Positions 26,723 through 36,600 are shown, numbered from the stretch's first letter. The stretch is DNA of 64,000 bases from an uncultured Aquimarina sp. (GCA_947496355.1 CANMCO010000006.1:186001-250000), one strand, 5' to 3'. The notes: a model not told the origin generated them from the letters alone. Made by a program: numbers and translations.

Positions 26723-27628
26723 ATGAAAAAAAAATTATTGTCTTTAGGGTTAATTGGTTTTGTGTTATACACAAATGCTCAAGAGAATAAAATAGAGTCA
26801 ACAGGTAACGTCGGGATTGGAACAATAAACCCTACTTCTACTCTTGCGGTTATAGGAGAAAATTTAGTGGATCAAATTCCTAAAGTACTATCTGTGGCTG
26901 ATCCTAGTGCCTCGAATAAAACTATTTCTATGGGATATGATAAAAGATATGACGCTGGTGTCATTGCTTCTGTTCATCAGTGGAATGGTTGGAAAAATAC
27001 ATTAATTCAACCAAGCGGAGGAAATGTAGGAATAGGAACAACTAATCCTAGCTCGAAGTTAGCTATTGTAGGTGAAAATTTAAGCGATCAAATTCCTAAA
27101 GTACTATCAATTGCAGATCCTAGTAATATAGCTAAAACTATTTCATTAGGTTATGATAAAAGATATGATGCCGGTGTTCTTGCATCTGTTCATCAATATA
27201 CTGGTTGGAAAAATACATTAATCCAACCAAATGGTGGAAATGTAGGAATTGGCACTGTTAATCCTAATGGTTGGAAATTAGCCGTTAATGGAAAAATCAG
27301 AGCGAAAGAAATAAAAGTAGAAACAGGATGGTCTGATTTTGTGTTTTTTGATGACTACAAATTACCAACATTGCAAGAAGTCGAAAATCATATTAAAGAA
27401 AATGGCCATTTGAAAGACATCCCTAGTGCTAAAGAAGTTGAAGAAGATGGAATTTTTCTAGGGGAATTGAATTCTAAATTACTTCAAAAGATCGAGGAAT
27501 TGACTTTATATACAATTCAACAAGAGAAAAAAATAAAAAAACAGACTCAAAAAATCGAGAACTTAGAATCTCTAAATGAAAAACTTCTTGATTTACAATC
27601 AAGATTGGAAAAACTGGAATCTAAATAA
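26723..27628 (+). CDS. Tail-fibre-like exported repeat protein
   Basis: 301 residues with a signal peptide (MKKKLLSLGLIGFVLYTNAQ). The body contains the GNVGIGTxNP motif at residues 28, 100 and 172: two nearly identical 72-residue repeats plus a partial third. Next comes a segment typical of Bacteroidota tail-fibre/adhesin-like proteins (FDDYKLPTLQEVENHIKENG and HLKDIPSAKEVEEDG), akin to the region before peptidase S74 chaperones, but no S74 catalytic domain follows. The last 60 residues are a coiled coil. Probably trimeric and on the surface. No phage genes are near. Confidence 0.82.
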   Translation: MKKKLLSLGLIGFVLYTNAQENKIESTGNVGIGTINPTSTLAVIGENLVDQIPKVLSVADPSASNKTISMGYDKRYDAGVIASVHQWNGWKNTLIQPSGGNVGIGTTNPSSKLAIVGENLSDQIPKVLSIADPSNIAKTISLGYDKRYDAGVLASVHQYTGWKNTLIQPNGGNVGIGTVNPNGWKLAVNGKIRAKEIKVETGWSDFVFFDDYKLPTLQEVENHIKENGHLKDIPSAKEVEEDGIFLGELNSKLLQKIEELTLYTIQQEKKIKKQTQKIENLESLNEKLLDLQSRLEKLESK

Positions 27629-27726
27629 TAATAGCTTGTAGCAATATATAACAAACGTTACTGACATAAAGGGCAGCCATGTTTCGTGGTATTTAACATT
27701 AGCAAATATTAAAAAAACAACCTAAT

Positions 27727-28366
27727 TTGAAAACTACTAAACTCTTAATATTATTAATCATTTCTTTTAATTATACTTTTTCCCAAAATCAAGATGCTAT
27801 ATTTTTTTAATGATCGAAGTTCACTGTAAGGGGTACGAAATGATTCATAAGGGAAATTAAATTTTGAATTTCTCTTAAGGATGAACCCAATATTTGGAAA
27901 GATTTAATGGTTAAAAGCATTATCTTTTATGGATTTGAAATGGGTGTTAAATATGAATATGTGACATTAGAACCTCATGGACAAATATAGCTTTTGAAAG
28001 TTCTAGCATAAGGAAATGTTAACTTATATGCTGATATTAAAAAAACAAAGTATGCGGTTTATTCCAATTTTTGAAACGGTCTTGGGACTAATATATCTAA
28101 TACCTAAAAGGAAAAGTTACGCTATTTTGTTAGAAAAATAAATAAGAAATATCTGACTGCATTATTTGGAATTGGGAATTTAGAAAGAACGTTAAATTAT
28201 ATTTTTCAGGTTTTATAGGGAGTGTTTAAAAATTAAAGCCACAGATATTTATTTTTCTAAATCAACTGAGCAGATCGATGTTTTAAGAAAAAGTGGCTTT
28301 ATATATTCTAAATTATTAAAAACTTTGAAATATCTAATCAATAAATACGATTCGCCCAAAAACTAA
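27727..28366 (+). pseudogene. Decayed gene for a secreted protein
   Basis: A reading that switches frame recovers a coherent protein. It opens with a signal-like peptide, (TTG)KTTKLLILLIISFNYTFSQ, and stops soon after. In other frames it continues through WKDLMVKSIIFYGFEMGVKY, KVLA, GNVNLYADIKKTKYAVYSNF, KEKLRYFVRKINKKYLTALF and GIGNLERTLNYIF, ending with IYSKLLKTLKYLINKYDSPK then N and a stop at 28366. At least six in-frame stops and three frame changes interrupt it. It resembles intact small exported proteins of Flavobacteriaceae that I cannot name. The AT-rich 27629-27726 before it has no gene. Confidence 0.75.
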
Positions 28367-28424
28367 ATCGTATTCTAAAATAAGATTTTTCATACTAATT
28401 CGTTACTTTTAAGGTCAAACACCT

Positions 28425-31400
28425 TTGCTAACCCTAAAGACATCTACTTTGAAGATTAAAAAATTCTGGAAACGAATTTTATTAGGACTAATCTTAGTTC
28501 CAATTGTATTAGTAGGAGGCCTAATGCTATATATTCAGAGCAACCAATCTGAAATTATCAAAGAGGAGATCGCAACCCTAAACAAAGAACACAAAGGCCT
28601 TATTCGTGTTGGCAAAAGTGAATTATCGCTTTTTGGTAACTTTCCGTACATCTCAATCAAAGTTTATGATGTGCAAATTTTGGAAACAAAAGAAGACAAT
28701 GCGCCCATCATCATGGATGTAAAAGATATATACATAGGTTTTAACCTATGGGATATGGTGAAAGGAAATTATGATATTCAGTCTTTAGTAGTAGAAGAAG
28801 GCGTTTTTAATATTGTGATTCATGAAAATAATACGACGAATATTCAAAACTCCCTAGCCAGCACTTCTGAAACCGAAACACCTTCTACCAATATTCATCT
28901 AAAAAAAATTCGATTTAAAAGTCTGGACATCCACACCCTAGATGAAGCTACGAATACAGATGTCGAAAAATTCATGTACGCTGGTAAAGGTGGTTTTAGT
29001 CAAAAAGATAGTATCATCGCTGGGCATATAGACACCCATTTTGAATTAAATGTAATCAAAGATGGAGATACCACTTTTATCCATAATAAACATTTTGAAG
29101 TGCATACAGACCTGGTATTTAATGAATACACAGGCATCCTCGATATACAACCTTCGGGTATTGTCATGGAAAATGGCGATTTTGAATTAGAAGGGGCTAT
29201 AGACACAAAGAATGATGTGGATCTTGACCTTTCTATAAAAGGAACAAAGCCCAATTTTGATATGCTGATTGCTTTTGCTCCAACAGATGTCATACCTGTA
29301 TTAGAAAAATACAGAAATGCCGGTGAAATCTATTTTAATGCTAAAATCCAAGGACCTGCTAACAAAGGAAACAGACCTTTTATCAATGCCAGTTTTGGAG
29401 CTGGAAAAGCCTTTTTGGAAAATACCAAAAGAGCAAAAAAGATAGATAATATGGGGTTCAACGGTCATTTTACTAATGGAGAAAATAGAGACGCAAGTAC
29501 CATGGAATTTTCTCTAACCGATATGACTGCATCCCTGGAAAAGGGAGAGTTTGAAGGTTCTATTTTTGTGAAGAATTTTGAATCCCCAGAAGTGGATATG
29601 CAAATAAACTCCAATTTTAATCTTGATTTTGTTGCAGACTTTCTAGAACTAGAACAAGTACAAGAGGCCTCCGGACAAGTTTCGCTGAAAATGAATTTTC
29701 ACGATATTATTGATATTAACAACCCCGAAAAGGCATTACAAAAACTCAATCAAGCGTATTTTACAGAATTGATTGTAAAAGACTTGAGTTTAGTCGCCAA
29801 AGAACTTCCCGCTCCCCTGCACGATTTGAATGTACATTTAGTAATGAAAGGCAAGGAAGCGACCCTAAACCAGTTTGAACTGTTGATGGGAAATTCTGAC
29901 CTATCAATACGTGGTTTTCTTTCGGACTTACCTGCAATTGTACATCATACGAACATCCCGGTAGAAGCCCATTTAGATATTGCCTCCAAAACCTTAGATA
30001 TTGCCCAATTAACCCGTTTTTCAAAACAGGATACTACCCAAACCGGTTTCGATGAACAAATAAAAGACTTAAGTTTGGGGCTTTCTTTTAAAGCTTCTGC
30101 GAAAGATTTTACAGAATCTGAGTATTTACCGAAAGGTGAATTTTTTATTGATAGTTTATATGCAGACCTAAAGCATTATCCGCATAAACTTCATGATTTT
30201 CATGCCGATGTGTTAATAGATGACAAAGACTTAGAAATAATAGATTTTACAGGGTATATAGATGATAGTGATTTTCATGTTGACGGGCTAATACATGATT
30301 ATGCTTTTTGGATGCAACCTCAACTTAACGGAGATGTAGGTTTAGATATCAATCTTACTTCTAAAAAGTTAAGACTGGAAGATGTTTTTTCGTATCAGGG
30401 AGAAAATTATGTTCCAAAAGAGTACAGACATGAAACTTTTGATGATTTGGCATTGCATTTTGCCTCTAGTATGCATTATAAAGATTCTGCTTTACATTCT
30501 ATCGATCTGGCTTTAGACAAGTTAGATACAAAAATGAAATTGCATCCACTTCGCTTTCATGATTTTAGAGGAAACATACATTATGAAGACCAGCATATCT
30601 TGATAAAAGACTTTCACGGGGAAATAGGAACCACTAATTTTAATTTCGATTTAAACTATTATTTAGGAGAAGATCAACAGATAAAGAAAAGAGATAATTA
30701 TCTTGAACTAAAGGCAAATTATATCGACTTTGATGCACTTTTCAATTTCAATTTAAGTCCGCCAAAACCTACAGCAATTGTTACTTCAAAAACAGCAGAT
30801 GTAAAAGAACATTCAGATGCCTTCAATTTATATGAATTGCCATTTACAGATATGCAATTTAAAGCAGATATCGCTCACTTTATATACCATAGAATAGATC
30901 TTCAAAATATAAAAGCAGATATAAGAACAACACCAAATCATTACATTTATATAGATACGTTACATATGGATGCTGCAGGAGGAAATATTCGATTAAGTGG
31001 TTATTTTAATGGTAGCGATCCAAAACATATCTATATGCAGCCGGATTTGGTTATGAATAATGTTGATTTGGATAAATTGCTCTTCAAATTCGAAAATTTT
31101 GGGCAAGACCATCTCGTTTCAGAAAATTTACAAGGGAAACTTACCTCTAGAATTAAAGGTAAGATTAGAGTATACCCCGATATGGTGCCAGATCTGGACC
31201 AATCTACTATAGAAATGGACGTAAAAGTATTAAATGGAAGATTAAAAAATTACGATCCAATGTTGGCGCTTTCAGATTACATAGGAGATAAAAACCTGCA
31301 AAACATTAGGTTTGACACTTTACAAAATAGCTTAGATATTAAGAAAGGGAAGATTAATATTCCGGCTATGACGATCGAATCTACTTTGGGCCATATTGAA

Positions 31401-31643
31401 TTGTCTGGTACGCATGATAATAATCAAAATATCGATTATTATTTACGTATTCCTTGGAAAACTGTAAGAAAAGCTGCTTCACAAAAAATATTTGGAAACA
31501 AGAAGGATGCTGCTATTAATGAGGAGCAAGAAGATGAGATTGTAGAAATAGATCCTAACGAAAAAATAAAGTATCTCAATCTAAAGATCAAAGGAAGCAT
31601 AGATGACTATAAGATTTCATTGGGTAAGAAAAAAGAAAAGTAA
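28425..31643 (+). CDS. AsmA-like large inner-membrane/periplasmic protein
   Basis: 1072 residues, start TTG at 28425 (another TTG at 28449 is possible; no ATG is near). One N-terminal membrane helix (about 17-36, LLGLILVPIVLVGGLMLYIQ) is followed by a very long beta-rich periplasmic part with many repeats of the AsmA/TamB/YhjG type, e.g. DVKDIYIGFNLWDMVKGNYD near the start and PAMTIESTLGHIELSGTHDN near the end. Such proteins are thought to form lipid-conducting grooves between the membranes. The C-terminus is acidic then basic (KISLGKKKEK). It stands alone. Confidence 0.85.
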   Translation: MLTLKTSTLKIKKFWKRILLGLILVPIVLVGGLMLYIQSNQSEIIKEEIATLNKEHKGLIRVGKSELSLFGNFPYISIKVYDVQILETKEDNAPIIMDVKDIYIGFNLWDMVKGNYDIQSLVVEEGVFNIVIHENNTTNIQNSLASTSETETPSTNIHLKKIRFKSLDIHTLDEATNTDVEKFMYAGKGGFSQKDSIIAGHIDTHFELNVIKDGDTTFIHNKHFEVHTDLVFNEYTGILDIQPSGIVMENGDFELEGAIDTKNDVDLDLSIKGTKPNFDMLIAFAPTDVIPVLEKYRNAGEIYFNAKIQGPANKGNRPFINASFGAGKAFLENTKRAKKIDNMGFNGHFTNGENRDASTMEFSLTDMTASLEKGEFEGSIFVKNFESPEVDMQINSNFNLDFVADFLELEQVQEASGQVSLKMNFHDIIDINNPEKALQKLNQAYFTELIVKDLSLVAKELPAPLHDLNVHLVMKGKEATLNQFELLMGNSDLSIRGFLSDLPAIVHHTNIPVEAHLDIASKTLDIAQLTRFSKQDTTQTGFDEQIKDLSLGLSFKASAKDFTESEYLPKGEFFIDSLYADLKHYPHKLHDFHADVLIDDKDLEIIDFTGYIDDSDFHVDGLIHDYAFWMQPQLNGDVGLDINLTSKKLRLEDVFSYQGENYVPKEYRHETFDDLALHFASSMHYKDSALHSIDLALDKLDTKMKLHPLRFHDFRGNIHYEDQHILIKDFHGEIGTTNFNFDLNYYLGEDQQIKKRDNYLELKANYIDFDALFNFNLSPPKPTAIVTSKTADVKEHSDAFNLYELPFTDMQFKADIAHFIYHRIDLQNIKADIRTTPNHYIYIDTLHMDAAGGNIRLSGYFNGSDPKHIYMQPDLVMNNVDLDKLLFKFENFGQDHLVSENLQGKLTSRIKGKIRVYPDMVPDLDQSTIEMDVKVLNGRLKNYDPMLALSDYIGDKNLQNIRFDTLQNSLDIKKGKINIPAMTIESTLGHIELSGTHDNNQNIDYYLRIPWKTVRKAASQKIFGNKKDAAINEEQEDEIVEIDPNEKIKYLNLKIKGSIDDYKISLGKKKEK

Positions 31644-32006
31644 CCTCTGATTTTGAAAGATTGGATTGAAAAACAAATAGAAAGCACTCTACAACATTTG
31701 CTAACATCATGTATAAAATCAGAGCAAAGTTTAGTACCAGATCCAAAGTCATTTCCTTTTTGATATGACACTAAATTTTTATAGATCGAACTTGTCTGTC
31801 TGCATATGATCAATTGTACCAGAATTTTTCATATTTCGACTTAGTTCTTCACAAATATTAGAAATTCAATTGTATTGATTATCTTTAGGAATAGTACAAC
31901 ATGTTTTCTTATAACAACTATACGAACCCATTCTAAGTGATTTGTATAAGATAAGTTATAGCTACAATTCCATTTATGATTTCACTCTTAAACACCTTCA
32001 CAAATC
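31644..32006. other. Intergenic region without visible gene
   Basis: This 363-base AT-rich spacer lies between the AsmA-like and molybdopterin genes. I found no credible frame, no strong hairpin after the AsmA stop and no full TAnnTTTG box. TATCTTTA around 31880 is one base off the -7 consensus. Confidence 0.5.
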
Positions 32007-34157
32007 ATGTCAGAAACAATAAAATATCGCACATGTCACCTTTGCGAGGCTATGTGCGGCTTAGCCATTGAAGTAAAAGACAATGAAGTAATTGCAATTA
32101 AAGGACACAAAGAAGATATTTATAGTCATGGGCATATTTGTCCTAAGGGAGTAGCTCTTAAAGATTTACACGATGACCCAAACCGTTTAAAACAACCGAT
32201 CAAAAAAACACCAACCGGATGGGAAACTATATCTTGGGAAGAAGCCTTTGATATAGCAGAGAAGGAATTCAAAAAAATACGAAAAAAGTATGGTAATGAC
32301 GCTATAGGTACCTATACCGGAAACCCTACGGTGCACAATACGGGTACCGCAATAACTTTATACGACACCATCAATGCTCTTAATACCCGAAATCGTTATG
32401 CATCACATAGTCTAGACTCTGTTCCTGTTTTTTTAGTAAACCAAATGATGTTCGGTCATGCTATGATGGCCCCTATTCCAGATATAGATCATCTTGATTA
32501 TATGCTCATCATTGGTGCCAATCCCATGGCATCTAATGGTAGTTTTATGTCGACACCAAATATTAGAGAGAAAATCAAAACTATTCAGCAAAAGGGAGGA
32601 AAAGTAGTTGTCATTGATCCTCGTAAAACTGAAACTGCAGACAAAGCGAGTGAGCATTATTTTATTCATCCGGAAAAAGATGTATTGCTACTATTGGCAA
32701 TTATCAATGAATTAGTATTACGAAATGCGATACCTGCTTCTAAAGCGCTACGGCTTTCGGATCATTTAGAAGAATTAAAAGTGATGGTTCAACCCTATAC
32801 TAAAGAAGTTGTTGCTACTCTAACGGGTATTAATTCTAAAGATATTGCACACATTGTTGATGATTTAATAAAACATTCTAATAGTGTAGTTTATGGAAGA
32901 TTAGGGGTCAATACTCAATCATATGGAACCTTATGCCAATGGCTAATCACTAGTATTAATATTTTACTTGGAAAATTAGATGAAAAAGGTGGGTTACTAT
33001 TTACCTTACCCGCTATAGATTATGTGACTTTAATGGCACATGAATCAAAAATGTTTCGTTATAGTAGCAGGGTTAAATCCTATAAAGAGATTGTTGGTGA
33101 GTTTCCAACAGCCACATTGGCTGATGAAATATTGACCAAAGGTAAAAATCAAATTCGAGGTTTTATTAGTATTGCTGGTAATCCTGCTCGTTCTGCTCCC
33201 AATTCCAAACTAATGGAAAAAGCATTAGCCGATCTAGAATTTATGCTGGCTATTGACATGTATATCAATGAAACCACACAACATGCAGATCTTATTATGC
33301 CTCCGGCGGTGGGATTAGAAACGATGCATTATTCGTTTGTATTACATATAATAGCTACCCGAAATACGTCAAAGTTTAGTCCCGCGCCTTTGTCTATTTC
33401 TGAAGAGCAACGCTATGACTGGCAAATCATGGGTGAGTTACAACGACGATTATTTACCGGAACCATTTTTCAAAGAATGAAAAGCAATATCATGTCAAGG
33501 ATTCATCCAAGGACAAAGCTGGATTTGGCATTAAAAACGGGTGCTTATGGTGTATGGGGTGGGCGTTTTCTAAGAAAAGATGGTTTAAGTTTAAAACGTC
33601 TAGAACAAAAACCAGAAGGTGTAGAATTGTCATCTTTAACCTCAGTTTTACCTAAGCGTTTATTTACAAAAACCAAACGTATAGAATTGATGCCCGAACT
33701 TTTTGTAAAAGAAATGGAAAAGGTGAAAGAACTTCTTATCCCAGAAAAAACAGAGCAATATCCACTTAAGTTAATTGGCAGAAGGCATTTACGCAGTAAT
33801 AATTCCTGGATGCATAATTTACCGGTTTTAGAAGGAGGGTCACGAACATGTACCATGATGATTCATCCTGATGATGCTGCATCTCATGGAATTCTGACTC
33901 AGGAAATAGTAGAAGTATATTCTAAGTTTGGAGCTATCTCTATTGAAGCCGAAATCACTTCAAATATAATTCAGGGAACGATCAGTATACCTCATGGGTG
34001 GGGGCACCATGGAGACGGAGTACAAATGGAAACAGCTAAACGTAATGGTGGTGCTAACATTAACCAATTGATGGATCATGATAGATTAGATCCTTTGTCA
34101 TATAATATGGCTTTTAATGGTCATCCCGTGGCTATTAGAAAAATTGAATCTGTATAA
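32007..34157 (+). CDS. Molybdopterin-dependent oxidoreductase (formate dehydrogenase/nitrate reductase superfamily)
   Basis: 716 residues. The N-terminal [4Fe-4S] site is C10-x2-C13-x3-C17 with C45 (TCHLCEAMCG and HICPKG). The cofactor-binding domains follow: DYMLIIGANPMASNGSFMST, VVVIDPRKTETADKASEHYF, and the C-terminal molydopterin dinucleotide-binding barrel (LIGRRHLRSNNSWMHNLP; ISIPHGWGHHGDG). There is no Tat signal, so it is cytoplasmic. No electron-transfer subunit, membrane anchor or cofactor-biosynthesis gene lies nearby. The molybdenum-ligating residue cannot be assigned with confidence; the region SLDSVPVF suggests Ser rather than Cys/Sec. Substrate unknown. Confidence 0.88.
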   Translation: MSETIKYRTCHLCEAMCGLAIEVKDNEVIAIKGHKEDIYSHGHICPKGVALKDLHDDPNRLKQPIKKTPTGWETISWEEAFDIAEKEFKKIRKKYGNDAIGTYTGNPTVHNTGTAITLYDTINALNTRNRYASHSLDSVPVFLVNQMMFGHAMMAPIPDIDHLDYMLIIGANPMASNGSFMSTPNIREKIKTIQQKGGKVVVIDPRKTETADKASEHYFIHPEKDVLLLLAIINELVLRNAIPASKALRLSDHLEELKVMVQPYTKEVVATLTGINSKDIAHIVDDLIKHSNSVVYGRLGVNTQSYGTLCQWLITSINILLGKLDEKGGLLFTLPAIDYVTLMAHESKMFRYSSRVKSYKEIVGEFPTATLADEILTKGKNQIRGFISIAGNPARSAPNSKLMEKALADLEFMLAIDMYINETTQHADLIMPPAVGLETMHYSFVLHIIATRNTSKFSPAPLSISEEQRYDWQIMGELQRRLFTGTIFQRMKSNIMSRIHPRTKLDLALKTGAYGVWGGRFLRKDGLSLKRLEQKPEGVELSSLTSVLPKRLFTKTKRIELMPELFVKEMEKVKELLIPEKTEQYPLKLIGRRHLRSNNSWMHNLPVLEGGSRTCTMMIHPDDAASHGILTQEIVEVYSKFGAISIEAEITSNIIQGTISIPHGWGHHGDGVQMETAKRNGGANINQLMDHDRLDPLSYNMAFNGHPVAIRKIESV

Positions 34158-34490
34158 GATGAGATTGGTATATTTAAAAGCAATCATAATTAGCTTCAAA
34201 TTTCAAAATAGGACGACGAGCATCCAGAATAATTTTGGTTGCTCGTTTTTACTATTTACAACGAATACATTTTATACTTCAAAAGGCTTTCTACGTTAAG
34301 AGTAAAAGTTTCGAGAAAGCTTTCTTTATAGATTTATACTACAATCTCACAAAGAAAAATCGAACATTAATTAGTAATCTACAATCCATCCCTTAATATC
34401 TACAATTGGGTAATAAGCTTTATAAAAAGTATACTGTTTTATAGACATTTGAATCATCAAAAAACAAATAACTATAAAAACTGTAATCAT
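34158..34490. other. Intergenic region with terminator only
   Basis: The spacer holds the terminator at 34216-34250 and otherwise AT-rich sequence. A short palindrome (GAAAGCTTTC near 34315) is present. No gene seen; the frame opening at 34117 overlaps the oxidoreductase gene and lacks any coding look. Confidence 0.5.
34216..34250 (+). terminator. Terminator of molybdopterin oxidoreductase gene
   Basis: ACGAGCA (34216-34222) pairs with TGCTCGT (34240-34246), extended inward by CCA/TGG after a one-base bulge, and is followed by TTTT. It lies 60 bases beyond the stop. Confidence 0.7.
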
Positions 34491-34913
34491 ATGAAAACTC
34501 TCGCATTATTAGTAGCCATGTTAATCTCTAATTTTTTTATTCAGGCTCAAGACGACTCCAAAGGAATAACAATAACTGTTACTGTACCTAATGTAACAAG
34601 TTCTGAAGGAGAAGTTCTTTTTGGCTTATATGATGAAAATACTTTCATGAAAGCCGCACCAATACAAGGTGAAAAAAGTAGTATTAAGGATGGTACTGCA
34701 AAAATCATATTTACTAACGTGCCTAAAGGCGTATTCGCCATTTCTTGTTTTCATGATAAAAACGGAAACAACCGAATGGATTTTGAAGAAAATGGTATGC
34801 CAAAAGAAAGTTACGGAGTATCTAATAACAATATGAGTTATGGGCCACCTATGTGGGCAGATGCAAAATTTGAAGTAGGAACTAAAGATTTGGATCTGGA
34901 AATTAGAATGTAG
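34491..34913 (+). CDS. DUF2141 family exported protein (second copy)
   Basis: 140 residues from ATG 34491, which opens a signal peptide (MKTLALLVAMLISNFFIQAQ); the frame upstream is only a run of Asn/Lys. It has the family core: SSEGEVLFGLYDENTF, FTNVPKGVFAISCFHDKNGN and GPPMWADAKFEV. The HDKNGNNRMD turn looks like an EF-hand-type calcium loop, and is more complete than in the paralogue at 11008-11430. Unlike that copy it is not beside a TonB receptor or kinase; it is monocistronic with a strong terminator. Confidence 0.87.
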   Translation: MKTLALLVAMLISNFFIQAQDDSKGITITVTVPNVTSSEGEVLFGLYDENTFMKAAPIQGEKSSIKDGTAKIIFTNVPKGVFAISCFHDKNGNNRMDFEENGMPKESYGVSNNNMSYGPPMWADAKFEVGTKDLDLEIRM

Positions 34914-34936
34914 GAATACAAACCAATCATCAATCA

Positions 34937-34970
34937 AAAAGGCTCAACCCAATATTAGGTTGAGCCTTTT
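34937..34970. terminator. Strong bidirectional terminator
   Basis: A 13-bp perfect stem (AAAAGGCTCAACC 34937-34949; GGTTGAGCCTTTT 34958-34970) with an eight-base loop lies between the convergent DUF2141 and PLC-like genes. A- and T-rich flanks suit both directions. Confidence 0.85.
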
Positions 34971-34991
34971 ACATTAAGCAAAAAAAGTAGG

Positions 34992-36488
34992 TTAGTTTAC
35001 AATTTTCTTTGTGTAGTTTTTGCCGTTTACTGTTCCTCTAAGTAAGTAAATTCCTTTTAAAGGAAGATCTAGCTCTAAAGTTTTGTGTTTTTGACTATTT
35101 ATTTGCTGATAACTCTTAATTAAATGACCAGCCAGATCATAAACATTAAGATTAATATCATCAGAAACTATTGCACTTATATCTATAATAAACCTATTTT
35201 CATGCTTCCTATATACCACAATATCATCATTTTTTTGAGAATCAATCTGATTTTGCTCTTTGGTTTTGGCTCTATTCTTTGATGTTACTATTACATCTTT
35301 AATAAAGGTTTTTTTCTGACTTCCCCTATAGTCTTCTAATCGTATCTGACTAGGAGAAAATGTATAGTTTGGATGCGAAAATGTGATTACCCTAGACTCT
35401 CCTGGGCGAGCAGGAAAAGAGTAATGCAGTCTAGCTCTGGTTTTAGCTCGATGTTGATACCAAGGATTTTCTCCATTTAAATTAGAATTAGTAATTACAT
35501 ACTCTGTAAAATCTGCCCCATTGGATAATGTAAAACGTCCTCTCACCTCGTTAATATTATTTCCATTAGCAATTACATTGCGAGCAGAATAATTGTTTCT
35601 TTCATAGAAATCTACAGCCATAGACGGTCGCTTAGCAAAAGAGAACCAACTACGAATAAACTTTGTATTCATTTTGCCGTACTCATTGGCATCTGCAGCC
35701 TTATTACCATCTCCGTAACCGAGAGGTTTATCGGTAGCAAAATTATTAATTGTTAACAATGAAGAGCGATTATCTCCTCTCCCGGGATTACCGGCAATAT
35801 CATATTTATGGGCCTGCAGGAGTTCACTAACCTTGTTCGCAGCATAATCGTTTTGACGAGTATATCCAAACTCTGGATGTAACCATGATGGGGCTCTACT
35901 ACCAAAATCTTTCTCTGATAACACAACAAGGCGTTTATTTGTATTAATCATAGTAGTTAACGATGGCCATCTTTTGTTTCGCTGCGGTTGTGAATACAAA
36001 TAATGATCAATATCTGCTCTTGAGTTACATCGATTACCTCTGCCATTAAAAGCATCCCTAATATGATTTATCGTTACATCACCGTCGATTTGCATGTGCA
36101 GCGTAATGATCTCATTGCGATTTCGATCCAAAAATCTTTTGATATCTTCCAAAAAATCACACATCTCCATCCAATGCCAATATCCACCAGCTCCATGGCC
36201 AAGATGCAGAAAAGAACCTTTAAAAAGATTAGACACCCTACCATACTGTAGGTCGATCATAAAGCTGCTGATCCCATTGTTAAGCTGTGTGTCAATAGAA
36301 TGTTGCTGATTCTTACCTCCTGCTCCTCCATCGGTGGCACCTATTTCAGGGTTTTGAAATGCATTGTGAGTGATTAACCAAGAAACTTCATCATAACGAC
36401 GAGACTGGTTTAAGTCTTTTGTTTTTTGACTGTTACCAAAAGTACAGCATAAACAGATAATAATTAATAAAGTAATTTTTGAATTCAT
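34992..36488 (-). CDS. Secreted PLC-like phosphodiesterase with T9SS sorting domain
   Basis: 498 residues. A signal peptide (ITLLIIICLCCTFGNSQ) precedes a domain of the PI-PLC X-domain-like phosphodiesterase fold: SWLITHNAFQN with the catalytic His near residue 41, FMIDLQYG with an acidic metal ligand, and LHLGHG with a second His. A middle beta region follows. The last 80 residues form a type IX secretion C-terminal domain (INLNVYDLAGHLIKSYQQIN, then GIYLLRGTVNGKNYTKKIVN), so the enzyme is exported across the outer membrane and cleaved or anchored. The substrate may be a phosphoinositide-like lipid or a glycolipid; this is not certain. Confidence 0.87.
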   Translation of the reverse strand: MNSKITLLIIICLCCTFGNSQKTKDLNQSRRYDEVSWLITHNAFQNPEIGATDGGAGGKNQQHSIDTQLNNGISSFMIDLQYGRVSNLFKGSFLHLGHGAGGYWHWMEMCDFLEDIKRFLDRNRNEIITLHMQIDGDVTINHIRDAFNGRGNRCNSRADIDHYLYSQPQRNKRWPSLTTMINTNKRLVVLSEKDFGSRAPSWLHPEFGYTRQNDYAANKVSELLQAHKYDIAGNPGRGDNRSSLLTINNFATDKPLGYGDGNKAADANEYGKMNTKFIRSWFSFAKRPSMAVDFYERNNYSARNVIANGNNINEVRGRFTLSNGADFTEYVITNSNLNGENPWYQHRAKTRARLHYSFPARPGESRVITFSHPNYTFSPSQIRLEDYRGSQKKTFIKDVIVTSKNRAKTKEQNQIDSQKNDDIVVYRKHENRFIIDISAIVSDDINLNVYDLAGHLIKSYQQINSQKHKTLELDLPLKGIYLLRGTVNGKNYTKKIVN

Positions 36489-36600
36489 AAAATTGATTTT
36501 GTGTTAATACTATTTTCAACTTAACATTGAATTCAATTACAATATCTTCCCTTATATTATATGTAAGTATGTCAAACAAAAACTCTAGATAATGAATAGT

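Noticed and set aside
26723..27628. Prophage tail fibre
   Set aside because: No phage structural, lysis or integrase gene is nearby, and it carries a normal bacterial signal peptide.
33545..33856. 103-codon frame antisense to the molybdopterin oxidoreductase
   Set aside because: Overlaps a conserved enzyme throughout and looks non-coding.
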